Below, in pieces: positions 26,401-40,881 of a DNA stretch of 64,000 bases; the first letter of the stretch is position 1; each line of letters starts with the position of its first letter. Below the pieces are notes generated by a model, which worked only from the letters and a program-made list of their open reading frames with translations, did not search any database and had not been told where the DNA came from. Both the position numbers and the translations under genes were made by a program. The DNA comes from Lingula anatina (Eukaryota; Brachiopoda; Lingulata; Lingulida; Lingulidae), in the NCBI RefSeq assembly GCF_001039355.2, contig NW_019775613.1, positions 414,516 to 478,515 of the forward strand, written 5' to 3'.

Positions 26401-29400
26401 AAATTAAATAGTACTGACACTCACTGTTGATACTTCGTATTCACGTAAATTGAATGAGAGGATAGCATGATTACTAAACTTGGATTATAACCGGTCTTTG
26501 TAAATAAACAATTGACTTTTACCGTATAGTTACATATGATGGTCTTTGCAGCCTTGCAATAAACTTATATAATGAAACATTATTGCTATACACAATGTTG
26601 TTTGCAGAACTGAAAGCAATGATCCAAGACACAATTGGCGTTGAAAGGCTAGACTCCTTTGAAGAGCAAATTCCAGGAGAAGAAAAGATGGCGCCCCCAC
26701 AAGAGGAACTCACCACAGAACCTCTACCTGGCCGCCAGATGGGGCTAGTGGAACAGAGCATTACTGAAGGAGCAGACGATGAAACCTTGGGATTAGTGGA
26801 ACCTAGAATAGGTATGTGGATTGGATAATAGACTGTACTACACTGATTAATAGAGAGATTAACAGAGTGCAGGAACAGTGCACCGGAATGGCGTTTCTGT
26901 TCCTAAGGTAGCTGCTGGTGTACAATACTTTGACCATGCCTTATTCTAGGAAAGGTAGGCCATTTTTTTAGAAAAAATTCTGTTCTCAAATTTGTAGTAT
27001 GGATTTATACGTTTAGCAGCAAATAGATATTTTTTTCGTATTGTAAAAATAATTAGATGAAAGGTTTCAAATTAATGCGTTCTACAGGTGATATCTATAT
27101 TTCATCTTAATATAGTTATATTGATGTTCATCGTCCTGCCCGCATGCTTGCTGGCAGACAGTTCAAAGATTTATACGGAGCATCTTCTGTACGCATTTGA
27201 ATGGATTTACGATGACGATATATCATCTTCACATAAAGATAAAGGGTATCGCGGTATGAGGGAGATTAATCAAAGCTCTCTCCATGGATAGACGAGCCTG
27301 TTTCAGTATAAGTCTGTTGTAAGTCAATGTAAATATCTTGCGGTAGAGGACGGTTGCATCGTCGCCGTTGCCGTTGACCTGGCAAAGTATGTCTATGATA
27401 CACGGCACGTTATCAAGCACGCAAGATAAATAAGAAAAAACATGAAAATGTGACCTCTGGTGACTTCGCATGTAATCAGTAAGTCATTGTACATGTACCA
27501 CTGGGTGCGTGTACAGTTCTATCAGAAGAACTGTCGCTGTTCAGTTATCGTGTGTTTCATGCTTATATGCTTTATGATTTACAGCCAATTTCCGTACCCT
27601 GACCGTTTTCCACGTTGGAGAGTATCGCTTCATCGACGGCTATCCTCTAGATGACTGCCAATGGGTAGTGTTCGGTCTTCAGGCAGCGTCTGATGTGAGG
27701 GTGATTTTAACCTCGGAGTATGACGAACTTTCCCAAAGATGCTACGAAGTAATAATCGGTGGAGATAACAATAGTAAGACAGAAATCATGGCCTCCGGAG
27801 AGAAGCAGGATGAATGGAAGACTCAAAGCATTCTTTCAAAGGATATGTACAAGACATTCTGCCTCAGTTGGAACGAAGGTAGGCTACAGTTATACCGACA
27901 TTGGACAGCCTTTAAGTTATTTATATACATTTTAATGAAATAACTAGCAAACATCATTGTTAGACCATATAATGTGGCTTCTCCTACATGTATATTAGGC
28001 AGTAAGGAGAACACCTGACCACGTTATTATAAAATAAAACTCAATTTTAGCCACCCCTTCTCTCCTTTACATGAAACAGCATTTCAGTGAGACTGTGATA
28101 GCCATTGCTTCCTCCTTGCTGGAAAAGGTTAACAGATATTATTGCCAAAGTAGTCATTCTTGACGCCACTTGGTAGACGGCCATATTGAAATGATATACA
28201 GAAACAATCAGCACCTGTCATGTGCATGTGATTAGCAGGTCTGGAAATAGGAAAATTACGTCTGAGTATACGTTTTTTTAGTTCTATTCTTCAAAGGGAA
28301 TAGCATTAGTCGGAGCGGGGTTGTGAACATTACCTTCTGCTGGTAATAATAATCAGCAATCACTTGTTGGTAAGGCATGCGCATATGTTTGTTTTATTCA
28401 TCAAAGAGTACATTCAACCTTGTATCGGTTAAGCAAGAGGTACTTTCGGATCATTTTTTCCTGAAAAATCACGGAAAAGTATTTTGTATATTTGACAAGG
28501 TAATGAAAGAAATAAGGTAAAAAATGTTCGTCAAAGATAGAAATGCGCTGTTTGCGTGATGTAAGCGCTAGCCTACATCTACCTGTTACAGCAACTTATA
28601 CGGCATAATGGAAGATTATGTTATGAATAATAAATATAAATAAACCTGAGCTTTAATACATTTGCCGTGAAATACGAATTCTTCAAATGGTGACAATCTT
28701 CTGGCAGTATGTCCCTTGCCACGAGGGTCAGTAGTGTTAAACTGACCGGTGGGTGGCTTATGGCAGTTATGATTTTCTGGGTTTAATAGAAAATTATATG
28801 AGACGTTGTGCCGCAATAGAATTATTGCCTATCATATGTTCTACATCATTGTTGCTGCAATGGCCCTGATGACAGATAATAGTATACGAAACTGTGTCAT
28901 AACGGCAGTAAATTATGAATGTGTGTATTGCATGTACATTTTCTGCATCAGTTTTAGACTAATAACTGATGACTAGTAGCGGATTAGAAGAAATTTACTC
29001 TATTAGTTATTTGCCATTATCGAAAGTAACGCCGAAACTGCTCATCGTGTGAGGTGTTGGAATTAACTCGAAATTAAGTCATATTCACCCGGAATTTCTC
29101 AGATAACTGTTAACTAACCTTCATCATCAGCATGGCTTTTCCGTTTCCAATCACTATAAGAGGAAGAAGTTACCTGGGATTGAAGGAAGTTTTCGGTTAT
29201 CTGTGATTCTCGGGGTGGTCCTGCTGGCATCGTTTGGCATATCTTTACATGATACAGAGGGCATGCATGAGGAAAATGAGGCGCGTGGATGTATGCAAAT
29301 ACAGGCACGTTCACACGGAAAAAGATAGAAAGGACCATGGGGAGGATGAATGGAGTAGATACATTTTTAATTTACATGTTTTTATCCTCAATGCATACAT

Positions 29401-32400
29401 TTTAGTAAATAAATAAATAAATAAATAAATAAAATATAATACTGTAGAAAGGACACTGTGGAGTTTCGGATTGCGCCTCTTGTTTATTGTAGAAAAAATC
29501 ATCAAGTTCAACAGTCTGGTAATATGGCTGACGAAGGTGTAGCTGTGTTGAGAAAGCTTGATAACGGTTTTCCACTGATGACAAATATGTTTCAAACCCG
29601 ATTTTCCCCGTCTGAGCGCACATGTGCTATCAGATGCTTCATGTGTCACATGTAAGGCGAAAGAATAGCAAAGATGTTTATATAACGCACTTTATAGTTT
29701 ACTCTGCTGTGAGCAATGGATTCCAAAGAGGTGAAAAATCCGACATTCCTTATTTAACAACCCCAAGGTCAAGTACCCTTTTAGGAAGAGTTACCAAAAT
29801 GACTCAGTAGTAGAATGAGACCTACGTGAACAGTAATTAATGGTGTTCCATTGCAGTTCACGACCAGTGGCGTTTTGATTTTTACATAAAAGTTATGCTG
29901 GACACGATTGGATTTCAGGTCTTTTCTTTGTCTACATGTCCTGTAAAACTTCGTATCTTCCCAATGACAACCTAACAAATACATACATGTATATAGTCTC
30001 TCAAATAAAAGTCGTCTGCAACAATTTATTTATGTATAACATAGCAAAATGACACAGAAATCTTAATCTTACATTCATTTATTTCACAACTTCTCAAATT
30101 CGAGACTTTTTCATGATGGATGAATTTGTTGTGCAGTTATTTCTTGCTGTGAAGTCCTTTATTTGTGATTATATTATAATTACAACGCAGGTAAATAATC
30201 CTGTAAGACAATCACTTATCCATATTTATTGAATCAATGATCGTTTTCAGATAAAATCGAGCTTGCAGAAGGTGTGGAGGGTAAATACCGCAGTGTGTTG
30301 GAGTGGAACATCCCAGGGGGAAAGAAACACACCATCAAATACCTAGCCATCTGTGGTACAGGGGTATGGAAGATACCGGAATATACATGTAAGTAACACT
30401 TTTTCTGTGTCAGAATTGCCCCCTTCGTATATTATAACTGACCAGTTCGTAACTACCTCGATTGATTGGTATATCCTGTAAAAGCTTTTTTTTAAAACTT
30501 AATTAGAGGTATGACTAGATTTAAGACCATCCCTTTTGTACTGACTGTTTTTTGTTTGTGATCTCATTGAAAGTTAGGGATGAAAATTAAAATCGTACTA
30601 TCATTGTGTAAGAAACCGTTGCTGTTTCACAATTTTTTTTACAAAATTCAAATATGTGGCACTGAAACACGATTTTTATTCGTTTTGTTCCTCCAGCAAA
30701 GCCCCCGAAAGATTTTCAAAAGAGGGCGACGTACTTGGTCAGCAAAGCTCTGGAACTAGAGCCCCAGGAGCCTTCTTATACAGAGGTCACAGAGCAGCGG
30801 GTACGGTTAGGGGTACTTCTGGCACAACAGGAAGAATTGGAAACAGTCACCCCTATGAAACTGGAACCTAAAATAGGTAGGTTTGCGTCCGTTGAAGTAA
30901 TATAGGTTGGTATTTTACTATGTGATAGCGCGAATAGCGCTCGCAAAACAAGAAGCATTTTGTGTGGGAGATGAAATATTCGCTTTTCATTGTATTTACA
31001 ACCTAGTTTTTTCATTCAAGCAGTAGATACAGCACAACTGATACGATGTCGTTGCTTGAGCGTAAAATACGACATACAACACAATGGTTTTCTGTTGATA
31101 CAGCTTTACTGAACAGTCTGATCTTCCAAAAAGCAATATCACCTTTGATATATTCAATGTGTATTTACGTAAAGATTTGTTTATCCTTTCGGGCTAGGGG
31201 GTATGTATATAAGAACCTCGCAAGGTAGGCTTGACTATCTTCGTAGTGCTATAGACCAATGTTGTTACACCTGTCGACAACACAATGTCTGGTAGATAGG
31301 TTCGGCAAGCAAGAACCTGGCTATATTTACCACAATACCAAAACATGTACACATTGTGGTTTAAAATGGTTATGCCGAGACGAAACAGTTCATTACAGCC
31401 CATTAATTGAAACGTGTTTTTCTTTCGGCAAGCCCCCCTTTTTTTTGTAAAGATTATGATTATTACATATGCAAGAGATAGGTGTATAATTTATAATACG
31501 TTTAATATCCACCAAGGTTCTTTGAAATGATAATTGTGATTAAAATAATTTACTGACTTCACGTTTTTTTTATTATACATGTATTTTTTTTTAAATAATC
31601 AGTCACGTTTATTCCGGAAAGGTCAACTCTTATTCATGAGCGATGTGTTTGTCATAATAGCCTTTAGCAATATTTAGGTAAATAGCAATGAACATTTGAT
31701 GTCTTTCAGAAAATCTCCAATCGTTCACCATTAGCCAAGAGACAGACATTCGCTTTATTGATACACATCCCGTGCATCAGCAGCGTTGGTTTGTTTTTGG
31801 AGTTCGCGCCGCTAACGATGTCCGAGTTTATTTATCGTCGGCGGCAGGAGAAACGAAAGAGAATTGTTACACGGTGCAACTGGGATGTGAGGGGAACACT
31901 AAGACGCAGGTTGTGGTGTCGGGGGTGTCACAAATAGAAGTCCCGACTCATGGGATTCTCTCTGACGTGGTCTTCAAGACTTTCTGGGTTAAATGGGACG
32001 ACGGTGAGCATTGTGAATTTTTAAAAATTATTTATTTTGCTAAATGATCTTGTATTTTGTAACAGTTTCATTTCTTAATGGCATTCGACATTTCGATAAT
32101 TTTGAATAGCTAACGCTTGTCCAATGTAATCACAGAAATGAGATAAGATCATCAATGTTTATGTTAAGTCCTTGTTTGATTTAATATTTGATGTGATATC
32201 GTCATTAAAATATAAGTAAAAAACAACGTCAAAATAACATTACGAAGCAAGATTTGTTAATTATTCAAAATAAATAAATTTGGCTGCAATTTGAAGTTAC
32301 CCAAGTGTTTTATACTCTTCCTCAGATAAACTAGAGGTTGGAGAAGGTGACAGAGATGACCAGCGTTCAATATTAGAGTGGACAATTCCTGATGACAAAC

Positions 32401-35400
32401 GATTTCCCGTCAACGCCATCGCTTTATCAATCGGCGCTACACCGGCAGAATTCAGAGTTCCAGAGTTTAATGGTAAGACTAGTTCAATACTGTGGGGATG
32501 ACATTTATCCCTTTAAAAGACGCAGATATGAGATGTCGCAGAGTTATACACCTGTCACAAACACGATATATCACAACTGTCGTTTTTGTCTTAAAACATC
32601 ATATGAAAAGTTATTTAAAAGCGATGCTTATCTCTGACAGGATAGCACATACCATACTGTCACGCCTGCCTAGGGCGGCTTATGCCTATCAAAAATTAGC
32701 ACTTCGTGCCAACATCATTACCGCACCTGTTGCCAAGATGATCGTATCCATAAAGCAAAACGCATTTATTAAAGCTGATTTGAAGACGTAAAACATAATG
32801 AAATTAAATTATTTTAAGTTTTTCATATTAAATTAAATAAAACAAAATTTTGCTCCTAATCAGAAAAAACTAAAGGTCTCCGTTTCAAATCAGCACAAAC
32901 GCTCTTTCACAGTAGAGACTATAAATGATTCATCGGCAATTTCGCAAATACATGGTGTGTATTTTCATTTTGATATTTGATAGCTGTTTCCGAACTTCCC
33001 AAGGCCACTCAGTTACTGTATATGGTCCTAGAAATGGAGCCAGAGAAAACTGCGGAGGAGGCCATAGTAAAAATGACAGAACCGGAACTTGAGACTGTAC
33101 AGCAGCAAGAAGAGCAGACGCCTTTCGAAGAGCTAGTGGCATTGGAGCCTAAAATTGGTACAGCAGAAATTGACTTTCGTAAACAGAAAGAAATGGGTTA
33201 ATTGGGAAGCTTTTGCTGAAGCAATTACCCCGTGCTGTGCCACAAAAATTACTACAACATTTCTTTACACAGATCAGAATAAAATACTTCGAAAGTTTTG
33301 CTATCTTTACACCTGTCCTCTTCCAATAAGGTGTTCTCATAATCATCAGTAAACACGAATAATTTAACATACATATTAAAGCCATCCAAAGTTTTTTCTA
33401 AATATGTTATAATGAGAAAATTTTCACTATTTTTTTTTCGATTTTTAGACCACTTCAGTTGTCTCACAATATTCCAAGTCGATGCTACCCGTGTCCTTGA
33501 GGGATACCCGTTACCAGGTCAGCGGTGGTTTGTATTCGGTCTCCGGGGTTCATCTGATGCCCGCGTGGCTCTGCTCAACGTAGAGGAAAACGTTGCTCGT
33601 AAGAGCTATGAAGTGGTTTTAGGGAGTGAGGGGAACACGAAGACTGAAGTGAAAGAACATGGGGTAACTCAGATGGTTATTCCTACTGAAAACATCCTGT
33701 CAAAAGATGTCTTCAAGACATTCTGGATTAACTGGGAGGACGGTACGTTTTTATCTTAACTATATATGTTTAATGCTTCTAAATCATCGCCATTAAGTGT
33801 TTCTGTTGATAAAAGTTTAATGTTAAATAAATATTGATATTCGACTAATATAGTATGTTTGGTTGGTAAAGACGTACTGCCAGAATACAGTTATACAGCT
33901 AATAACTTAATAAACATGCACCAGCCCAACAAATCGTTGTGCGATTGATCTTTTATAGATAAACTCACTCTTGGAGAGAATGATGAAGGTAAACAGAAAA
34001 CAAAACTGGAGTGGGAAATCCCGAAGGAAAAAAGACACCCAGTGAATGCGGTAGCAGTTTGTTGTGGGGATGAAAAGGGCGCTACATGGATGGTACCAAA
34101 TTTTGAAGGTAAAGAACATTTTGTAGTTTTTCATGATCCTTTAATTAGCAGACAGCGTCCATTGAAAGCATTTTATTAAAATACATAGAAGATAGAAAAA
34201 GTGTAAACAGACAGGTCGTGGTATGTGGACTAGTGTGAATTTGAGATATAAGATAACGCTTAGCTTTTTCCTCAAATAGTCACCACGCTGCCGAATGATG
34301 TCAATAAAGTTTCCCACGTCACCTACATGACCCTGCAGGCAGGGTGTGCTGACACACCAATTGTTGACGTCACAGACAGGAACATCTTTCAAGACCTCCA
34401 ATTCGTGGAAGAACAAAAGGAATTGGAGCCTACTGCTGAGGAAATTTCTGGGGAGCCCAAAATAGGTAAGATGTCACGCAAAACGCCAGGTGGGCTGTCA
34501 GTTCACATCAGCACGTATCTCAATTTAAAGCTTGATATATGTGTCAGATAAACCCACAGAAGAATATTTACGTTTTTCCATATGTTGTATAGCAATAAAA
34601 AATCAAATTGATACCCATGAGTTCTGTGCGTTTTAGAAAACTTCCGATGCCTTACCGTATTCCAAGTGGATGACTATCGCTTCTTGGACGGGTGGCCTCT
34701 ACCAGAGCAACAGTGGGTAGTCTTCGGGCTGAAGTCAGCCAAGGACGCCAGGGTCGTTCTGGCTACAGTGGAGGGTTCCCAGGCACGTAAGAGCTACGAA
34801 ATCGTCATTGGAGGCAATGAAAACTCTACCACAGAAATAATGGCAGAGGGACAAATTCAGAAGACGACACCCACAGAGAGCATTTTATCCAAAGATATAT
34901 TCAAGACATTCTGGATCAGCTGGTGCAATGGTAAATATCAAAAGTGACGTGTATCCAAAAATAAAAGAACGATATTAGTATATTTCCTACAAGATTTTAA
35001 AGAATTGCTTGTATTTTTTTATTTAACTAAGAAATCGGGAAAATTAATTCCGCGTAAAAATCAGTTTTGTTTAAGTTGGTATTGATCAAGTTGATTGGAG
35101 TAAAGTTTGTATCAAAAACATGGACATGTACTGTCAGTTGTGAATGCGCGCATCACCAGGACCAAACATTGCTATATTTAACCTTTATGTACACAGGTAA
35201 AATTTATATTTCCAGATAAAATAACCCTGGGAGAATCTGAAAAAGACGTACATCGCACTATGCTGGAGTGGGATATTCCAGAAGACAAACGCCATGATAT
35301 CGACGCCATTGCTGTCTCCTCCAGATGCGAGAGTGGAGCAGTGTGGATGCTTCCAGAATTCCAAGGTAAGGTTTAATCCAATTATTCGTATTCGCTCTAG

Positions 35401-38400
35401 TGTAATCATAATGCGTTTCAGACCGGGGACCATCTTCATTTGTGAATTTTAAAGTTATTCATCTTTGTCATCCGTACTTATGAAAGTTATATTCTGTATG
35501 AGGCACTAAACGTGGTTATATTGGTGGCAAAGAATTTGAGTCTAACAAAACAATTACACTTTGCTAAATATAATTCAATTGTGTAATTTCCTTTTAGTCT
35601 AAATTGATTCCACTATTCAGAAAATGATGTGTAAATAAACATAATATATATCGGCAAATAAAAGGAAGTTTGTCCTACTTTTCAGTGATGAAACAACCTG
35701 TTGATATCACCAAGCAGTCCTGTCTTACCTACCAGAGCCTGCAGCTTGAACCCAGTGAAATGCCCCCTGTGGTAGATGTCACTGACAAAGTTGTCCACAA
35801 GGACATACAGCTGGTTGTGGAACAGAAAGAAGAAATGCCAGAGGAGGAAGCGGCTCCTTTAGAGCCTCAAATAGGTAAAGGTCAACAACGTTTCACATGT
35901 TTGATTTATTTGAGTTTATGTAAAATCTTACATATTAAGAAAAAAGAACGATATAGAAAAAAATCCGTGTTCCGTGAAACAAGATATTTGAGCTAATATG
36001 TACCTAATTGTATTTTAGAAAAGTTCCGTTGTCTCACCGTCCTTCACGTTGATGACTATCGCTTCCTGGACGAATGGCCACTCCCAGAGCAGCAATGGAT
36101 AGTCTTCGGGCTGAAGTCAGCCAAGGACGCCAGGGTCGTTCTGGCTACAGTGGAGGGTAGCCAGGCACGTAAGAGCTACGAAGTCGTCATTGGAGGCAAT
36201 GAGAACTCGACCACAGAAATAATGGTGGATGGAGAAACCCAGCAGACGATACCAACAAAGAGCATTTTATCGAAAGATATATTCAAGACATTCTGGATCA
36301 GCTGGTGCAATGGTAAAAATCAAAAGCGACCGTGTACTCGAACATATGATCATACTATATTGACTGAAGACATTTAGAAAATCGTAGTTGTATTTGTTTG
36401 TAAGTTACCAAATAAATCGACAAAAATCAATTCCCATAAAAATCTATGGAACCTTTATGTTCATCGTTATAATTATATTTCCAGATAAAATCACCCTAGG
36501 AGAATCTGACAAAGACGCACAGCGCACTGTGCTGGAGTGGGATATTCCAGACGACAAACGCCATGATATAGACGCCATTGCTGTCTCATCAAGATGTGAG
36601 AGCGGAGCAGTGTGGATGCTTCCAGAATTCCAAGGTAATTGTGTAACATGCTCACGTTTTTGCATATTTGAAATTTAATTCAGATTAGTTCTCATCTCTC
36701 ATCTGTACTGATAAAAGTATGATGATGTACTGTATGATGTATTAAAAGTAATATATTTATGGAATTAGATAAAAAAAATAATTTTGCTACAAATAAATGT
36801 CTACTTCTTTCAGTTGTATGATTTGCTTTAAGATAAAACTGCTTCCCACCCAGGGCCACGATAACACATAGGGACACAGAAAGAAAATGTTTAAAAGCAC
36901 AAATTTTAATTAGAAATAATAAGAATTTTGTCCTCATTTCCAGTGATGAAACAACCTTTTGATATCAACAAGCAGTCGTGTCTAACCTACCAGAGCCTGC
37001 AGCTTGAACCCAGTGAAATGCCCCCTATGGTAGATGTCACTGACAAAGTTGTCCACAAGGACATACAGCTGGTTGTGGAAAAGAAAGAAACAGTACCAGC
37101 CGAGCAAACCATACCCGTGGAACCAAAAATAGGTATTCTGTTATTACTTTTGGATAAGCGTAGTTAGAAAAATGTATAATACTTATAGCATCAAACCATC
37201 TTGCTGTTATGTCAATATTTCACATCAATGCACATTAGGCCAATACAAGTGTTATAATAATAATTATGCATGTAAGGACAAATGTCCTTTACCATTGACT
37301 GTTAAAGATAAACAACTTGGAATGTTTCTGTTTATAACCATTTTAAAAAGAAAACAACGAAAAAAATAATGGGTCCATCATCTGAGTCTTTTATATGTTT
37401 TAGAAAAATTCCGTTGCCTCACCGTGTTAACAGTCGACGACTACCGGTTCCTCGAGCTTCCTTTACAACAGTGGCTCGTCTTCGGGCTCAAGGCAGCCCA
37501 GGACGCCCGCGTTTGCCTTGGGACCGAAGAGGGAAATAAGGCACTGATGAATTATGAGATAGTCATTGGAGGGAACAACAACACCACCACAGAAATAAGA
37601 GAATCGGGAAAAGTTCGGAAGAGCGAAAAGACCGAGAGCATATTATCGAAGGACATATTTAAGACGTTCTGGATCAGTTGGAATGATGGTAGGTCACAAA
37701 ATGCTATCGGTTATATTTACTAACAATTGTGTAAAAAGGTGCATGACTTAGTGTAATTTCCAAAGTGAGGAACATCATTGCACCACACATTGCAAATGTG
37801 AGCAAACGTCTTTAAATAAATATAATATAAATTTAAGTTATTACGTACAATCTTCGTTCATCAGCGCATGCGGAAAATGAGTCTCAAACGAACGATACGT
37901 TTTACAAATAATGATGAATATTAAGAAATGTAGATTACATGAGATTTATTCCGTTCTCTTCCTTTTTTACTCACAGACAGAATCACAGTCGGTGCAAACG
38001 AAGAGGACAAGCAGCAAACTGTTCTGGAGTGGGACATCCCAGAAAAGAAGAGGCGACACATCAGTGCTGTAGCGGTGGCTGCTGGAGATAAACATGGCGC
38101 CGTATGGATGGTACCAGAATTTGAGGGTGAGTTTTTTTGGAGAGAGAGAAGAAGAGAGATCTGTACAAATAGTAGAATAGTACTCAGGTCAGATGTCCTT
38201 TTAAGGATTGTCAAAAAAGCCATACATGTTTATATACTGTGAATATTATCTTCATTTTCACTAACGTGGTTTATTGTTTTCAAAATTAGCTCCCTAACTT
38301 GCTAAGGAGAAGGAAAAAATTGGATGGCAGATTGGGTAAAAGATTTAGTGTCTTGAATTTATGTATTTTGTTCTTACATAGAAACTACCGAACCGGTGGA

Positions 38401-40815
38401 CATCAAGAAACAATCGTGCATGACGTTCCAGTCTCTCCACCTTGAACATGACGCACCTCCTATTGTTGATGTCACCAACATAGCGGTACACAAGGACATC
38501 CAGTTAGTGACGGATTATACTGTAGAGGAACCCGAGGATGAGGAAGAGAGTGAGGTGGCTGTAGAGCCAAAAATAGGTGAAATCTGCTATTCCGCCTTAG
38601 AGTCACAACAAAAAATAACATCCATTTCACCATCAAAGTAAGAAGAGAATCCTTGTGTTGTTTAGTGTTGGTTAATGAAAAAATCACAGCAATAGACATC
38701 AGTATCAAATTCCGAATTTGTATATGAAAGACCAGACGAGGCAAATCTTACTATTAATAAAAATCAATCACTGATATGTTTCAGATCTATTCCGTTGTCT
38801 AACAATATTCCAAGTAGACGACTATCGGTTCTTGGAAGGATGGCCATTACCAGAACACCAATGGGTAGTTTTTGGTCTGAAATCTTCCAAAGACGCAAGA
38901 ATCGTGTTGGCCACCGTAGAAGAGAACCAGGCACACAAGAGCTACGAAATCATTATTGGAGGAGATGAAAATACGACATCAGAAATCAAAGAGTCAGAAG
39001 AAAGACAAATTATTCGACCTACCAAGAGCATTCTCAACAAGGATGTTTTCAAGACGTTTTGGATAAGTTGGAGTGACGGTAAGGTGATTTAAAAGTAACT
39101 GAACGGGATTCACGGTGAAAGTTCAGCACTTTCTATCCAGTGATAGTTTCAAATTATCTTGACCAGAACACAGTGTCCTAAACCAAAATGTTGCTTCCTA
39201 ACACAGTATTCTTAACTTAACATTTGTGTTAAGACTTTTATCTGGTGTCAATAGCAAGACGGATATGAATTGATTTCATTAGTTCGCCTTTTTCAGATAA
39301 ATTGATACTTGGTGAAGGTGACCAAGACACCCAGAGAGTAGTCCTGGAATGGGATATCCCAGCGGACAAGCGACACAGAGTTGACGCCATTGCTGTTTCA
39401 AGTGGTGATGAGAACGGCGCAGTGTGGATGATTCCTGAATTTCAGTGTAAGTGGAAGTAATATACACCGTGTTTAAATACGCCTATTTATTGTAGCATGC
39501 AATTGCATAATACGTGCAGCAGAAGAAATGGTATATTTTACTAATGGATGACACCTAACCCAAACAGACAGTATTAATTCTTAATGCTTTGTAAATTACC
39601 CCTGAAGATATCTAAAAGTTCAAGATTTCATTCAATTCTCATATTCAGGTTTATCAAGTGAACTAGATACATAAAGGTAAAATTATTATTTTATTTGATT
39701 GATTTTTTAGAAGGAATACAAAATGGTAAATGTCACCCTCCACATTTAATGTTCACATGGCATTGCATGGTTTCCATCATTTCTTTAGCTGCTGTACCAC
39801 TATGTGACGTAAAGAGGTGTTCCTGTTTGACCTACATGTCTCTAACACTGGAGACTGAAAAACCGACAATCTTTGACGTCACCGATAAAGTAGTACATGT
39901 TGACATACAGCTGATTTCAAAGAAAAAACCTGAACCACTAAAAGAAAGAATAGTTTATGTAGAACCAAAAATCAGTAAGTATAGCTATTTATTCTAATTG
40001 CTTGGGGATTTTGTATCGTCTATTTCGTGGAAAGTCTTATATGATTATAAAAAGGACATTGTTTGGAAGATTTACATTTAGAAACAAAGGGATAATATAA
40101 AAAACCCACAAAATTTGGACACCTTTTTTCAACTAAAGATTTATATCATATCGCTCGACCTATAGTCAAAATAACTATTAGCAAAAACATTTTACTATAA
40201 ATCAGACTATATATAAGAGAATTGACTAAAACCATACGTTGTTATTTTGCTTCATAACTCTCACCAGAAAATACAACTTCAACGAAAACACATTTTTCTT
40301 CAAAACCCAGAAAAATTCCGCTGCATGTACACAAGGTACGTGGACGATTACAAGTTCCTTGTCAATCAGCCATCCCTCCAGCACCAATGGGTCATTTTTG
40401 GCGTCCGCGCCGCCGAAAACGCCCGTGTCTGCCTGACCTCTGTTTATGGCGATGCGAAGCAGAAATGTTACGAAATCATCCTGGGAGGAGAGGGTAACAC
40501 CAAGACTGAAATCCGGGAATCTGGGAAGACACAAAAGGAGGTGATGACCAAAAGTATTTTGTCCAAGGATATCTTCAAGACATATTGGATTTCCTGGGAA
40601 AACGGTACGCAGCAACCAATACGGTTTTAACTACGATAACTGAGCTGTCACTAGTGTCAAGGTCGATGTGAGAAGGTCGAACCTTACTGATGCTCGTTTT
40701 AATAATAAAATTCAGTATAAAATTCAATTTTCTCATTATCTGAAAGTACAACTACTTGAATCAAAGCATTCACTTTAAAACAGTATAATCTTCAATACCA
40801 GGAAAATAGAATTCT

Positions 40816-40881
<66 letters not shown>

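Noticed and set aside
39711-39788. Earlier acceptor for exon 25 at 39710
   Set aside because: With the upstream phase it gives TAA immediately. The acceptor at 39788 gives an open linker matching the others.
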